64,000 nucleotides of DNA from Polaribacter sp. ALD11 (GCF_002831685.1 NZ_CP025119.1:3503310-3567309); one strand, 5' to 3'; numbered from the stretch's first letter, positions 1 to 8,922 are shown. Notes: generated from the letters alone by a model not told the origin. Numbers and translations: made by a program.

Positions 1-1644
1 AAAGATAGTTATTACGATGCTTCAGGATTATCTTCTTTAAATGAACGTAAATCTGCTTTAGATTCAAATGGAAAAAGAGCGTTTGAAAGTAAAATGCATA
101 CAGCAACTGCATTTCAGTTATTTGCAACATCATATAAAATTTTACACGACTTAAAACCACGTGCTTCAGACGATTTGTCTGTAATGAAGCAAAAATTTGC
201 TGGTATTCCTGAAGTTTCATTTTTATCGCCGTTAAAAGGAATTGCGTGTTCTTTATTTTATTTTGATAAATATTTAGGACATCCAGATATTGTAAAATCA
301 GACAAAGATGTTATTGATTTTACAGTGGTTTATTATGAAGCATTAATTGATGAAATTCAACTTCGAAAAAGCAGTTTAGAATACACAGAAACTATTGTAG
401 ATAGAACTTATAAATTAGAAAATTCAGATTTTGCTGTTTCAGGTTGGGAGAATGTTTTTGCAGGAACCGCAAAAAGTATAGCATTTAATAAAATTAAGTT
501 CGAACAAATTGTAGGGAATAAAGACGCAAAACATTTTGCACGTAGATTAACAGAAAGAATGTTGAGTTACGATTTTGAAGCCAAGAAAAATCCGTTTCAA
601 GAATTAGGCGGATTTATGCCAGTTTTTATGGGTTATGGAATTCCAGGAACAGGAAAAAGTATGCTAATTGCGGCAATTGCAACACGTTTAAAAGAGCATG
701 CAGACAATTTAGAAATTCCGTTTTTATTTCATCCAATGCCAGACACGTTAATTTCTACTTTTCAAGGAGGATCTGCAGAAAAAATGGTAGCATGGATGAA
801 GCCAATGCAAGACCCAACAAAATTAATTTTTGCACCAATTGACGATGCAGAAAATAATTTACAAGAAAGAACGGCACAAGGTGTTTCTGCTGGTGTAAAA
901 GAAGTAATTGGTGTTTTCTTACGCTATACAGAAGGTGCTTATGCTGTAAATTATGGGAATTCTTCAATAGGATTATTTACCAATTTACCAGAAATGTTAG
1001 ATAAAGCGGTAATCTCTAGAGTACAAGGAAGATTTAAAATTGATGGAGCAAGAACAGAAAATGACTTTTTAGACCAAGATTATATTTGGTGGAAGAAGTT
1101 TGAAAAAACAATTCCAGATTTTGTGAACATGCAAAATCCTGCTAATTATAAGTTTTTAAAAGACCAAGGATTGGCTAAAAATATGGGAGATATTTTAAAC
1201 TCTGTAGCAAAACCATCCGAAGAAAGGGTTTTACAAGCGTATGACAAAGCAGAAAAACTACATAAAACAAATCATCATTCATTCTTTGCGAGCTTGTATC
1301 AAGAAATTCAGCAAATATTTCCGTTCTTTTCATCAAGAGATGTTCGCAACATTCAGTCTGCAATTTCATTGCGATTAACAGATTTCGATTTAGAACAAGA
1401 TTGGTTCGAAAACCCAGAAACGTATTTCAAAAAAGACTATCAAACGAAGTTTAATATGTTGCAAGAATTAATGAAAAGCAATATGAAAGGTTTAGATTTT
1501 TCCGAAATTAGAAGACAAGAAGTGGTACGTTATTTAGATAATGTTGCCACTATTGCAGATACAGATTTTAAGAGAAAAGTAGATGCAAGAGTGAATCAAT
1601 TAAACATCGATTTAGAAGCTAGAAAAACATTTGATAATGAATAA
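1..1644 (+). CDS. AAA+ family ATPase, 5' end outside the window
   Basis: The reading frame is open from the first base, so the start lies upstream; the ATG at 94 is only the first internal methionine. At least 547 codons are present. The Walker A segment GIPGTGKS (about 640-663) and a hydrophobic strand ending in IDDAENN (about 823-852, Walker B) mark a AAA+ type P-loop ATPase. The sequence after it, with an SRVQGRF stretch near 1015-1035, fits the sensor/arginine-finger part of the fold. No membrane segment is seen. It heads a same-strand row with a Nudix hydrolase (8-base overlap), a DUF6638-like protein and two membrane proteins. The ATPase call is firm; substrate and partner are unknown, and an unfoldase or remodelling role is only inferred from the family. 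Confidence 0.85.
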   Translation, partial: KDSYYDASGLSSLNERKSALDSNGKRAFESKMHTATAFQLFATSYKILHDLKPRASDDLSVMKQKFAGIPEVSFLSPLKGIACSLFYFDKYLGHPDIVKSDKDVIDFTVVYYEALIDEIQLRKSSLEYTETIVDRTYKLENSDFAVSGWENVFAGTAKSIAFNKIKFEQIVGNKDAKHFARRLTERMLSYDFEAKKNPFQELGGFMPVFMGYGIPGTGKSMLIAAIATRLKEHADNLEIPFLFHPMPDTLISTFQGGSAEKMVAWMKPMQDPTKLIFAPIDDAENNLQERTAQGVSAGVKEVIGVFLRYTEGAYAVNYGNSSIGLFTNLPEMLDKAVISRVQGRFKIDGARTENDFLDQDYIWWKKFEKTIPDFVNMQNPANYKFLKDQGLAKNMGDILNSVAKPSEERVLQAYDKAEKLHKTNHHSFFASLYQEIQQIFPFFSSRDVRNIQSAISLRLTDFDLEQDWFENPETYFKKDYQTKFNMLQELMKSNMKGLDFSEIRRQEVVRYLDNVATIADTDFKRKVDARVNQLNIDLEARKTFDNE

Positions 1645-2221
1645 AAATCGAATAAAAGATATTGAAAAAACGCTATTGTCTGATAACTATTACACACTAA
1701 ATAAATTCAAATTTAAGTATCAAATGTCTAACGAGAGTTGGGTAAGCCAGATGCGAGAAGTGTATGAACGTGGTCATGGAGCAGGGATTTTGTTATACAA
1801 TACCACGAAAAAAACGGTGATTTTAATCAAGCAATTTAGAATGCCTACTTTTTTACATGATAATGAAGATGGGTTTTTAATTGAAATTCCAGCAGGCTTG
1901 TTAGACACAGATAATCCTGAACAATGTATAATTAGAGAAACAGAAGAAGAGGTTGGTATTCGTTTAAAATCGGTTAAGAAAATTTATGAAGGCTATTCTT
2001 CTCCAGGAGTTTTAACAGAGAAAATGCACTTTTTTATTGGCGAATACACAGACGATATGAAAGTAAGTGAAGGTGGAGGTTTAGAAAGTGAAACAGAAGA
2101 TATAGAAGTTTTAGAAGTTCCGTTTACAGAAGCTGTAAGAATGCTAAACGAAGGCGAAATAGTAGATACAAGAACCATTGTTTTGTTGCAATATGCACAG
2201 ATTCATAAACTGTTAGATTAA
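1637..2221 (+). CDS. nudK: Nudix hydrolase, GDP-mannose pyrophosphatase NudK-like
   Basis: This 194-residue protein has a Nudix box ending in RETEEEVGI. The segments VYERGHGAGILLYN, IKQFRMPTF, EIPAGLLD and the tail IVDTRTIVLLQYAQ closely match my memory of E. coli NudK, which hydrolyses GDP-mannose and related sugar nucleotides. As in NudK, the first part of the box is non-canonical (G, four residues, D, then seven residues to RE). I chose the ATG at 1637, which overlaps the preceding stop by 8 bases; a TTG two codons upstream is also possible. Its position inside an ATPase/membrane-protein cluster is not the usual sugar-nucleotide context, so the substrate may differ. Confidence 0.82.
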   Translation: MNKNRIKDIEKTLLSDNYYTLNKFKFKYQMSNESWVSQMREVYERGHGAGILLYNTTKKTVILIKQFRMPTFLHDNEDGFLIEIPAGLLDTDNPEQCIIRETEEEVGIRLKSVKKIYEGYSSPGVLTEKMHFFIGEYTDDMKVSEGGGLESETEDIEVLEVPFTEAVRMLNEGEIVDTRTIVLLQYAQIHKLLD

Positions 2222-2222
2222 A

Positions 2223-3458
2223 ATGCAAAAACTAATAAAAGCCAACTTATATAGAAGTGAGTCCATTTCTATTAATGGGAAATTGGTAGAACGTTATAAT
2301 AAATGTTTAGTAAAACTTGGTTTTACCAAAACGAAGTTAACCTCATTTTCTATAGATGGTGTTGGTTGGAGTCCGGAAATTGCAGAAGAAAAAAACGAAT
2401 TATTTTATTTAAATAATGGGGAAGCAAACACACACGCAATTATAATAACTCCGTTACAAAAAGGAGTACCAGTTTACAATCCGTTTCATTCTTTCGATGC
2501 AGAATTAATGAAAGCTGTTTTTAAAAAACATGGCGATTTTATTAATGATATTACAAGAGATGCTGCTGTTTGTTTAGATTTCGATCAGAAAATAGACGTC
2601 TTTTATGAACCTTTAGATGTTTTAAAATACAAAGATATTGTTATTAAGTTCCATTTGATTAATGATTTAAACAAAGCCAAAGCTGAGCAGTTAAAATTGA
2701 TTGAAGAATTTAATAGAGATCAAAACTTTATAGATGAAGGTATTCATCAAAAAATATTAGCATCTGCTAAGAAATACGGAGACTTAAGGAAACGAAATCT
2801 TCATTTAGAAGAAATTAGTTTCACTACAGATTCATTCTACACCAAAGCTTTTGGAGGTATTTTTGTTTTGAGAGATTTCGTAAAACCTATTCTAATTTTC
2901 GAAAATGAAAAAACGTACAAAGAGGCTATAAATGATACCATTCATGATGTGTTAATGTATCATATCTCTCATCAAGAATTAATAGAAAAATTAATCAGTT
3001 ACAATATTATTGAAGCAGATTTAGAGGAGGAAGTTTCTAAAAAGAGGTATCATAGAATTCAGAAATATACCATGTCTTCTTATTTAAAAGAGATAATACA
3101 TCCAATAAAAGATATTTTACAAGACCCTATTTTGTTTAAAAGTTATTTAAATAAAATAGATATAAAAGCCCGTAAAAAAGTGATGGGTTTAGAATTGTTT
3201 TTAGATAAAAAACAGATTTCAAAATCATTAAAAGCAAAAAATGTTATAGATGAAGAGTTGTTTGTTGCTTTGCACAAGCCACATTCGTCTTTAAAACCAA
3301 ATCACCAAGATTTAATTTGGTATTTGTTAGTAAATGTTGCGCCTAAAGATATTTTATTTCTCTATTGGTATGATAAAGAACAATTTTACAATGTTTTTAA
3401 GACGTTAGAAGATTCCACACAAGATTGGGTTATTGAAACAATTTGTAACAATTTTTAG
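2223..3458 (+). CDS. DUF6638-like protein of unknown function
   Basis: This 411-residue, apparently soluble protein has no signal peptide or membrane segment. It starts one base after the nudK stop, so it is almost certainly co-transcribed with it. I recall a Bacteroidota family catalogued as DUF6638 that sits beside AAA ATPase and Nudix genes; that assignment is from memory. The central part (residues about 150-300) is rich in charged helices. No catalytic motif stands out. The tight spacing suggests it works with the upstream ATPase. Confidence 0.6.
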   Translation: MQKLIKANLYRSESISINGKLVERYNKCLVKLGFTKTKLTSFSIDGVGWSPEIAEEKNELFYLNNGEANTHAIIITPLQKGVPVYNPFHSFDAELMKAVFKKHGDFINDITRDAAVCLDFDQKIDVFYEPLDVLKYKDIVIKFHLINDLNKAKAEQLKLIEEFNRDQNFIDEGIHQKILASAKKYGDLRKRNLHLEEISFTTDSFYTKAFGGIFVLRDFVKPILIFENEKTYKEAINDTIHDVLMYHISHQELIEKLISYNIIEADLEEEVSKKRYHRIQKYTMSSYLKEIIHPIKDILQDPILFKSYLNKIDIKARKKVMGLELFLDKKQISKSLKAKNVIDEELFVALHKPHSSLKPNHQDLIWYLLVNVAPKDILFLYWYDKEQFYNVFKTLEDSTQDWVIETICNNF

Positions 3459-3498
3459 AAAAAATAGACTAATTTTATAACATCAAATCCAGAAAATT

Positions 3499-4020
3499 AT
3501 GACACTAGAACTTATCATATTTATCGCATCAATTTTATTCGGAGTAATTTTATATTGGAGAGAATCTAGAACTAATAAGGTCTATCGATTTTTTAATAAA
3601 TTAATGAATTCGAAAGAGTTACAAATGAAAGTAACAGATAAGAAAGGGTTTTTTTATGAACAGAATTTTCTTTTAAGATTGGTTTTTATCGTCTCTTTTT
3701 TCTTACTAGTTATTTTAGTTACGCGTTTTTTAATCCCAATTGATGTAGCAACAATTTCACTTTTTGCTTCTATGATTTTTGGTACTCTAATAGGAACTTA
3801 TTTAGCAGGTTTCATTTTTACATCAACCAAGATTATAGACGAACATTCAGATTCTCTAGAGGATAAGTTTAAGGATGTTTTAGAGAAAGGAAAAGATTTT
3901 GTTGAAGATTTTAAAAACGAAGAACCCGTTGCGATTGAAAAAGCACAAAAAGAAATTGAGAAATCTAAGGTTGAAGGAAAAAGTGCCAGAGAACGCTTAA
4001 AAGAAAAAGGACTTTTATAA
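3499..4020 (+). CDS. Small membrane protein with charged coiled-coil tail
   Basis: This 173-residue protein has hydrophobic segments at about residues 3-20, 58-77 and 83-110. A strongly charged helical tail (about 113-173) follows, rich in Glu and Lys and ending SARERLKEKGLL. The tail has the look of a coiled coil or amphipathic helix. I do not recognise the family. It lies 40 bases after the DUF6638-like gene and 110 bases before a second membrane protein on the same strand, so it probably anchors or scaffolds the same uncharacterised module at the inner membrane. Confidence 0.6.
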   Translation: MTLELIIFIASILFGVILYWRESRTNKVYRFFNKLMNSKELQMKVTDKKGFFYEQNFLLRLVFIVSFFLLVILVTRFLIPIDVATISLFASMIFGTLIGTYLAGFIFTSTKIIDEHSDSLEDKFKDVLEKGKDFVEDFKNEEPVAIEKAQKEIEKSKVEGKSARERLKEKGLL

Positions 4021-4129
4021 GTTTCGTGATTTCGAAGGAGAGAGACGAGGTAATCCTTAAAAAAAAGACTATATATAAACAGATTGCTTAAGCTTTTTTT
4101 TAAAAGTACCGCAATAACATATAAATATT

Positions 4130-5821
4130 ATGATTAAAAATTACTGGAGCAAAGGGCCAAGACAAAAGAAGACTGTAGTTATACTAAGTATCTTAATTTT
4201 AGGATTGTTATTCTTTCTAAGAGATGATTATCAACCAGTGTTATTGTTTGTAAGAAAATTTATTTTCATTATTTTATTGTGCTTTACAATCTTGTTTTTC
4301 GGATTAAGAAGTTTTAGAAAATCGGCAACTACAGGCAGAAGAATAGGAATCTTGGTTTTTCTAACTACATTTTTTGGAATTATATATTATGTTGGTTGGA
4401 ATATGAAATTTTACGATTATATGAAAACGTATAATGTTTTTAATAGCTTAAACCGTATTGAAATTGTAGAACTTCCTTTAACGCAAAATGAAAGAATTCA
4501 ACCTTTAAGAAATATCTTTTCGATGGCAAATGAATCTGTGGGTGAAACCAAAGATGTTTCACTGCCTCATTTAGTTCGGGTTGATGGAAATAACCAATGG
4601 ACAATGGCGATTCAGCCTACAGAAAAGTATGTTTGGCAAGGAATAAAAGACAATACAGAAGAAGTTTTTTCTGTATCGAGCACAACACCTTTTCCACGTT
4701 TTTCTAGCGAAAATAGAATTCCGGTTACATTTTCTATTGGCGAATCTTTAAAATTCAGTAGAAATACATACAATGCCGTTGTACAACGTTTAAATCCGTG
4801 GATGCTGTTTAATTACGAGCCAAGTGACACCTATTACATGAAAAATGATAAAGGTGCTTGGGTAGAGGTGGTAAGTTTAATAAAATGGAAAGGGTTCTTT
4901 TTTCCATATCCTACTTTTGGAGGTGTAATGGTTATTGAAAACGGTGAGCATAATTTTAAAGATTATTTAGAAAGAATTACAATCGGAATGGGAACGTATA
5001 TTTCTCCCGAAGAAATGAAAAATTACGCCTATTTAACCAAGCAGAACACTTTAGCAGAAAAAGTATCTCGCTTGCAAGCCGAAAGCTTAAAATTCTTAGC
5101 AGGTTTTTCAGATCCTTTACCCTGGAATATGGAAAGTGCAGTTAAAATTCCAACAGCACCAAAAGATCAGAATGCACAACCTTATGTAACAGATTTCGAT
5201 TTTTCAGACACAAAGACAGACGCGTTTAGTGGTTTGTATCATTGGTTTGGTTTAGAACCTGTAGGAGACGAAAGAACAAGCTTAAGTTATAGTGTTTTTA
5301 TTCCTGCCGATGGTACCGACAAATTATATTTCTACAACCATGCAGCAAAAAAAGAAGGATATGCAGGCGTTTCTGCAATGCCTTTAAAAGTAAAAGAATC
5401 TAAGAAAGAATACGATTGGAGTTCGAATACACCCGTAGAATTTAGACCTTATATTAAAAATATTGCAGGTAGAAAACGCATGTTTTTTCTAGGTACAGTT
5501 TCTACAATTAGTGATGATGATCCAAAACAATTTGACGGTTCTGCAACACCAGATTTAGCTTTGGTAGATAGTGAATATAGGGATGTTGTTTGGATCAATG
5601 CTAAAAAACCAAGTACTTGGAATGAAGAAGTTTACAAGCAATTAAACGAGGCTTGGAGAACAAGTGAAGGGGCAAATGTTTATTTCGAGAAAGAGAAAAC
5701 AGTTTTAGAGAAAAATCAGTCGATTTTAGACTCTATAAAGATAATTTCCAAACAAGATAAAAGCATTAAAGAAATTCAACGTCTTCAAAAACAAATAGAT
5801 TCTATTAAAATTAATCAGTAG
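4130..5821 (+). CDS. Large membrane-anchored protein of unknown function
   Basis: This 563-residue protein has three N-terminal hydrophobic segments (about residues 17-29, 36-57 and 73-93). A large soluble region without recognised motifs follows, probably periplasmic or extracytoplasmic. The last 50 or so residues form a charged helical segment (KEKTVLEKNQSILDSIKI and onwards) with coiled-coil character. The soluble part contains many aromatic and beta-prone stretches. I cannot name the family. It is the last gene of the same-strand row that starts with the AAA+ ATPase, and a repeat element follows directly after its stop. Confidence 0.6.
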   Translation: MIKNYWSKGPRQKKTVVILSILILGLLFFLRDDYQPVLLFVRKFIFIILLCFTILFFGLRSFRKSATTGRRIGILVFLTTFFGIIYYVGWNMKFYDYMKTYNVFNSLNRIEIVELPLTQNERIQPLRNIFSMANESVGETKDVSLPHLVRVDGNNQWTMAIQPTEKYVWQGIKDNTEEVFSVSSTTPFPRFSSENRIPVTFSIGESLKFSRNTYNAVVQRLNPWMLFNYEPSDTYYMKNDKGAWVEVVSLIKWKGFFFPYPTFGGVMVIENGEHNFKDYLERITIGMGTYISPEEMKNYAYLTKQNTLAEKVSRLQAESLKFLAGFSDPLPWNMESAVKIPTAPKDQNAQPYVTDFDFSDTKTDAFSGLYHWFGLEPVGDERTSLSYSVFIPADGTDKLYFYNHAAKKEGYAGVSAMPLKVKESKKEYDWSSNTPVEFRPYIKNIAGRKRMFFLGTVSTISDDDPKQFDGSATPDLALVDSEYRDVVWINAKKPSTWNEEVYKQLNEAWRTSEGANVYFEKEKTVLEKNQSILDSIKIISKQDKSIKEIQRLQKQIDSIKINQ

Positions 5822-5827
5822 TTTTTG

Positions 5828-5899
5828 TAGCTATTTCCTGCTTTCCATTATATCTTTTTGCTTAAAAAAGCAAAAAGGATGTCATTTCAATCAGGGCTA
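5828..5899 (+). repeat. REP-like palindromic intergenic element
   Basis: A 72-base element is bounded by TAGC at the left and GCTA at the right. It contains a perfect 10-base-pair hairpin, CTTTTTGCTT (5854-5863) and AAGCAAAAAG (5868-5877), with an AAAA loop. The flanks (CTATTTCCTGCTTTCC and CAATCAGGGCTA) resemble a short repeat I remember from many intergenic regions of marine flavobacteria. Only one copy of this type occurs in the window. It may also end transcription of the preceding gene. Confidence 0.55.
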
Positions 5900-5990
5900 T
5901 ACTTGTTTGCTAGCTATACGAATCATTACAGTGAAATTTACTTTTATAATAATTAAATTGAAAGCACAAGGTTCCTTGGATTTATTTCCC

Positions 5991-6021
5991 TTGGTAATTA
6001 AAATTTTGTTTTGTAACTTTG
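5991..6021 (+). promoter_or_regulatory. Bacteroidota-type promoter for the OsmC gene
   Basis: TTG at 5991-5993 is followed after 20 bases by TAACTTTG at 6014-6021, a full match to the TAnnTTTG -7 element used by the Bacteroidota housekeeping sigma factor. The start codon lies 24 bases further on, leaving a short leader. Confidence 0.65.
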
Positions 6022-6044
6022 TGGTTCATTAAAATTTCTTTTTT

Positions 6045-6431
6045 ATGGCAAATTCCAAAGTAGTATTAAGTAGTAAAAATTATTTAGCAGAAGCAAAAAT
6101 GAGAAAACATTTTGCGGTAATAGACGAACCAGTAAATGATGGTGGCGATGATAATGGGCCAACACCAGTGGAGTATTTATTAACGGCAATTGGTAGTTGT
6201 GTTTCTATTACCTTGAGAATGTATGCGGAGAGGAAAGGTTGGGATGTAGGTAAAATAACAGTAAATGTTTCTCAGGTAAAAGATGAAAATAGTACACATT
6301 TAACCGAAGAAATCTCTTTTGAGAAAGATGTTACAGAAGAACAAAAAAAGCGATTGTTGGTTATTGCCGGTAAATGTCCGGTTGCTAAAATGGTAAAAGG
6401 AGAAACGGAAATAGCTACCAACATTCTGTAA
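6045..6431 (+). CDS. OsmC family peroxiredoxin-like protein
   Basis: This 128-residue protein has both conserved cysteines of the OsmC/Ohr fold: Cys52 in IGSCVSITL and Cys111 in GKCPVAKMV. OsmC-type proteins reduce organic hydroperoxides with these thiols in the cytoplasm. The N-terminal GPTPVEYLLTAIGSC segment is characteristic. It has its own promoter and is followed by an FMN reductase and a glutaredoxin-like gene, which fits a small redox-stress cluster. Peroxide specificity cannot be read from the sequence. Confidence 0.88.
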   Translation: MANSKVVLSSKNYLAEAKMRKHFAVIDEPVNDGGDDNGPTPVEYLLTAIGSCVSITLRMYAERKGWDVGKITVNVSQVKDENSTHLTEEISFEKDVTEEQKKRLLVIAGKCPVAKMVKGETEIATNIL

Positions 6432-6505
6432 AATTAGTTAGTAGTTTTCAGTTTGTCGATTCGAACGCAATAGAGAACTATTTTAGGAATACAAAATTTA
6501 TAAAC

Positions 6506-7039
6506 ATGAAAAAAATATTAGCATTTGCAGGTAGTACAAGTTCTACTTCTATCAATAAAAAACTAGCAATTTTTGCTGCAGAAAATTTAGAAAATACGTC
6601 TTTTGATGTTATTGATTTAAGAAATTTTGAAATGCCCTTGTACAGCGAAGATGAAGAAAAGAAAGGTTTTTCAGAAAACACAAAAAAGTTTACTTCATTA
6701 CTAGATAATTATGACGGGTTCATACTTTCTCTAGCAGAACATAATGGTTCTTATGCTGCAGCTTTCAAAAATATTTTTGATTGGAGTTCTAGAATTGAAG
6801 CAAAAGTTTTTAGAGAGAAGCCACTTTTATTAATGGCTACCTCACCAGGAGCAAGAGGCGGACAATCAGTTTTAGAGGCAGGCGTTTCTAAGTTTCCAAT
6901 GATGGGCGTTAAAGAATTGTTTACTTTTTCGTTACCTAGTTTTTCTGATAATTTTAAAGAAGGAAAAATTATAGAAAAAGAGTTAAAAAATCAACTAGTA
7001 ACTGAAGTTCATAATTTTGAAAATTCTGTAAATCAATAA
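6506..7039 (+). CDS. NAD(P)H-dependent FMN reductase
   Basis: This 177-residue flavodoxin-fold protein has the FMN phosphate-binding loop near the N-terminus (AGSTSSTSINKKLA, residues 8-21). The segment SLAEHNGSYAAAFKNIFDW (about residues 75-93) matches the flavin-stacking NGS motif of NADPH-dependent FMN reductases and chromate/quinone reductases. It lies 75 bases after the OsmC gene and 3 bases before the glutaredoxin-like gene, so it probably belongs to the same redox unit. Its electron acceptor is not predictable. Confidence 0.85.
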   Translation: MKKILAFAGSTSSTSINKKLAIFAAENLENTSFDVIDLRNFEMPLYSEDEEKKGFSENTKKFTSLLDNYDGFILSLAEHNGSYAAAFKNIFDWSSRIEAKVFREKPLLLMATSPGARGGQSVLEAGVSKFPMMGVKELFTFSLPSFSDNFKEGKIIEKELKNQLVTEVHNFENSVNQ

Positions 7040-7042
7040 AAA

Positions 7043-7291
7043 ATGAAAATAGTTTTATACGGTAAACAAGGCCACGCATATACGGTAGCATTTAAGAATT
7101 TTTTAAATTCAACAGATGTTCCTTACATCTATAAAGACGTTTCTAAAGATGTGGAAGCAAGAGAGCATAGTAAAGAATTATATAACGGGGTTGTAAAATT
7201 TCCTACTTTGTTTGTTGATGATGCAGTTTATTTAACACCAACAACAGAAGAATTTAATAAAATAATGCAAGATTTAAGACTTAGAGCGTAG
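7043..7291 (+). CDS. Glutaredoxin-like protein lacking active-site cysteines
   Basis: This 82-residue protein has the beta-alpha-beta start of glutaredoxin (MKIVLYGKQGHAYTVAF) and the cis-proline strand VVKFPTLFVDD, with a fold-appropriate length. At the place where glutaredoxins carry CPYC or CPYT it reads GHAYT, and the whole protein contains no cysteine. Thiol-disulfide exchange is therefore not possible. It starts 3 bases after the FMN reductase stop, so the two are probably co-translated. A binding, regulatory or chaperone-like role is a guess. Confidence 0.75.
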   Translation: MKIVLYGKQGHAYTVAFKNFLNSTDVPYIYKDVSKDVEAREHSKELYNGVVKFPTLFVDDAVYLTPTTEEFNKIMQDLRLRA

Positions 7292-7451
7292 GTTTTTATT
7301 CTTGAGACAATACACAAGAGTAAAAAAACGATGTTTTCTATGTGTTCATTTTTAAACTTTTAGAAACAAAACTAAAGAATAAAGACATAAGAATTATGGC
7401 AAAAAAAAAGAAGATTAAACATTCTTTTTCATAAGCTCTTTTTTAATTTTC

Positions 7452-7490
7452 GAATACTGAATACTGAATACTGAATACTGAATACTGAAT
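7452..7490 (+). repeat. Heptanucleotide tandem repeat abutting a start codon
   Basis: Five perfect copies of GAATACT (7452-7486) plus GAAT (7487-7490) end exactly at the ATG of the MarR-type gene (7491). The repeat replaces the region where ribosome binding and the mRNA leader would be. Slippage by whole units would change the leader by 7 bases per step without altering the coding frame, so an effect on expression is possible. The 200-base stretch before the ATG holds nothing else that I recognise. Confidence 0.85.
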
Positions 7491-7928
7491 ATGGGAGATA
7501 TTTCTAAAGACATACAATCTAAATTTGTTAGCAATAAGGTGAAAGCGCTTATCAATATAAAATACACTGCAAATTGGTTAAATAGTAGAGAAAATGAATT
7601 CTTTAAACCCTACGGAATTTCGCCGCAACAATACAATATCTTAAGAATATTACGAGGTGCAAAAGATAGAATTAAGGTGCAGATTGTTAAAGATAGAATG
7701 ATAGAAAGAGCACCAAATGCAACTCGTTTAATGGACAAGTTGTGCGATAAAAGCTTTATTAAAAGAGAACGTTGCGAGCAAGATAGAAGAGTTGTTTATG
7801 TTAAAATAACTAAAACAGGTTTAGAATTATTAACAACGATAGACAACAATAAGAATCTTTCTTTTCTAGAAAATTTAACAGATGAAGAATCTGCTATTTT
7901 AAGTAGTTTATTAGATAAAATTAGATAG
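7491..7928 (+). CDS. MarR family transcriptional regulator
   Basis: This 145-residue winged-helix protein has a helix-turn-helix region at about residues 58-85 (VQIVKDRMIERAPNATRLMDK) and the wing DRRVVYVKITKTG (about 97-109), both typical of MarR. The N-terminal MGDISKDIQSKF start agrees with relatives I remember, which supports the ATG at 7491 directly after the heptamer repeat. The next gene on the same strand encodes a pirin, a likely target. Many MarR proteins sense phenolics or oxidants, but no ligand residue is identifiable here. Confidence 0.88.
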   Translation: MGDISKDIQSKFVSNKVKALINIKYTANWLNSRENEFFKPYGISPQQYNILRILRGAKDRIKVQIVKDRMIERAPNATRLMDKLCDKSFIKRERCEQDRRVVYVKITKTGLELLTTIDNNKNLSFLENLTDEESAILSSLLDKIR

Positions 7929-8047
7929 AAAAAATTTGTTTAAATATTTTCCTTGGAAAATAAAAACACATATAAATGTAAGAGATTCGTTCGAGTGATT
8001 CCGCTTTTTTATAGAAACAGTATCAAGAACAACTTAAAAGAAAAATC

Positions 8048-8917
8048 ATGAAAAAACAGAAATCAATTCAATATAAAGTTACAAGTCCGTTGGTAAATAT
8101 GGGCGCAATAAAATTGCGTCAACCATTACCAACAGAAGGAATAGAAAATGTAGATCCGTTTTTGTTACTACATCATTATGGCCCTTATGCAATTTCAGAA
8201 TTTAACAACCCGTTCGATTTAGGCCCACATCCGCACAGAGGCTTCGAGCCAATAACGTTACTTTTTAAAGGAGAGCAATTGCACAGAGATTCATTAGGTA
8301 ACGAAATGGTTGTAAAAGCTGGTGGCGTACAATGGACAACCGCTGGACGAGGAATTATTCACGCAGAAGCACCAACCAAAGCGTTTGTGAAAAAAGGAGG
8401 CGATTTAGAAGGAATTCAATTGTGGTTAAATCTTCCTGCAAAAAATAAAATGATAACGCCCAATTATCAACATTTAGAAAAAGAACAAATTCCTTTTATT
8501 ACTTCTAAAGATAAAAAAGTGCAACTAAATATTATTGCCGGAACGCAACAAAATGAATTTGGATTGATAAAAGCACAAACGGAAGTAAACGTTTTTACAG
8601 CAAATACTCTAGTAGGAGGAAAGCTAGCAATCGACATTCCAGAAAACCATCAATCCTTAATTTATTTATTAGATGGAGAAGTTTTAGTAAACGATTTAGA
8701 AGTTTTAAAGAAAGGAGAAAATCAAATGGTTACATTCAATCAAGATGGAAACAGCATTAAGTTTGAAGCAAAAAAGGCAAGTACTTTATTAATTTTATCA
8801 GGAGAACCCATCAAAGAAAAAGTGACCCAATACGGTCCTTATGTGATGAATACGCAAACAGAAATTTTAGAAGCAATGCGCGATTATAACCAAGGAAAAA
8901 TGGGGCACTTATATTAA
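8048..8917 (+). CDS. Pirin family protein
   Basis: This 289-residue bicupin has the pirin metal site in the N-terminal cupin: His61 and His63 in GPHPHRGFE, then His105 and Glu107 in GIIHAEAP. All four positions match the iron ligands of human pirin. Bacterial pirins include quercetinase-like dioxygenases and redox regulators. It lies 119 bases after the MarR gene on the same strand. A second, shorter pirin follows after a repeat element. Confidence 0.9.
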   Translation: MKKQKSIQYKVTSPLVNMGAIKLRQPLPTEGIENVDPFLLLHHYGPYAISEFNNPFDLGPHPHRGFEPITLLFKGEQLHRDSLGNEMVVKAGGVQWTTAGRGIIHAEAPTKAFVKKGGDLEGIQLWLNLPAKNKMITPNYQHLEKEQIPFITSKDKKVQLNIIAGTQQNEFGLIKAQTEVNVFTANTLVGGKLAIDIPENHQSLIYLLDGEVLVNDLEVLKKGENQMVTFNQDGNSIKFEAKKASTLLILSGEPIKEKVTQYGPYVMNTQTEILEAMRDYNQGKMGHLY

Positions 8918-8922
8918 TATTT

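Noticed and set aside
4020-4129. Terminator between the two membrane protein genes
   Set aside because: An A-run and a T-run can pair loosely near 4060-4105, but the stem is weak and unspecific in AT-rich DNA.
7396-7434. Tiny ORF of 12 codons rich in lysine before the heptamer repeat
   Set aside because: Too short; it arises from an A-run and has no supporting evidence as a leader peptide.
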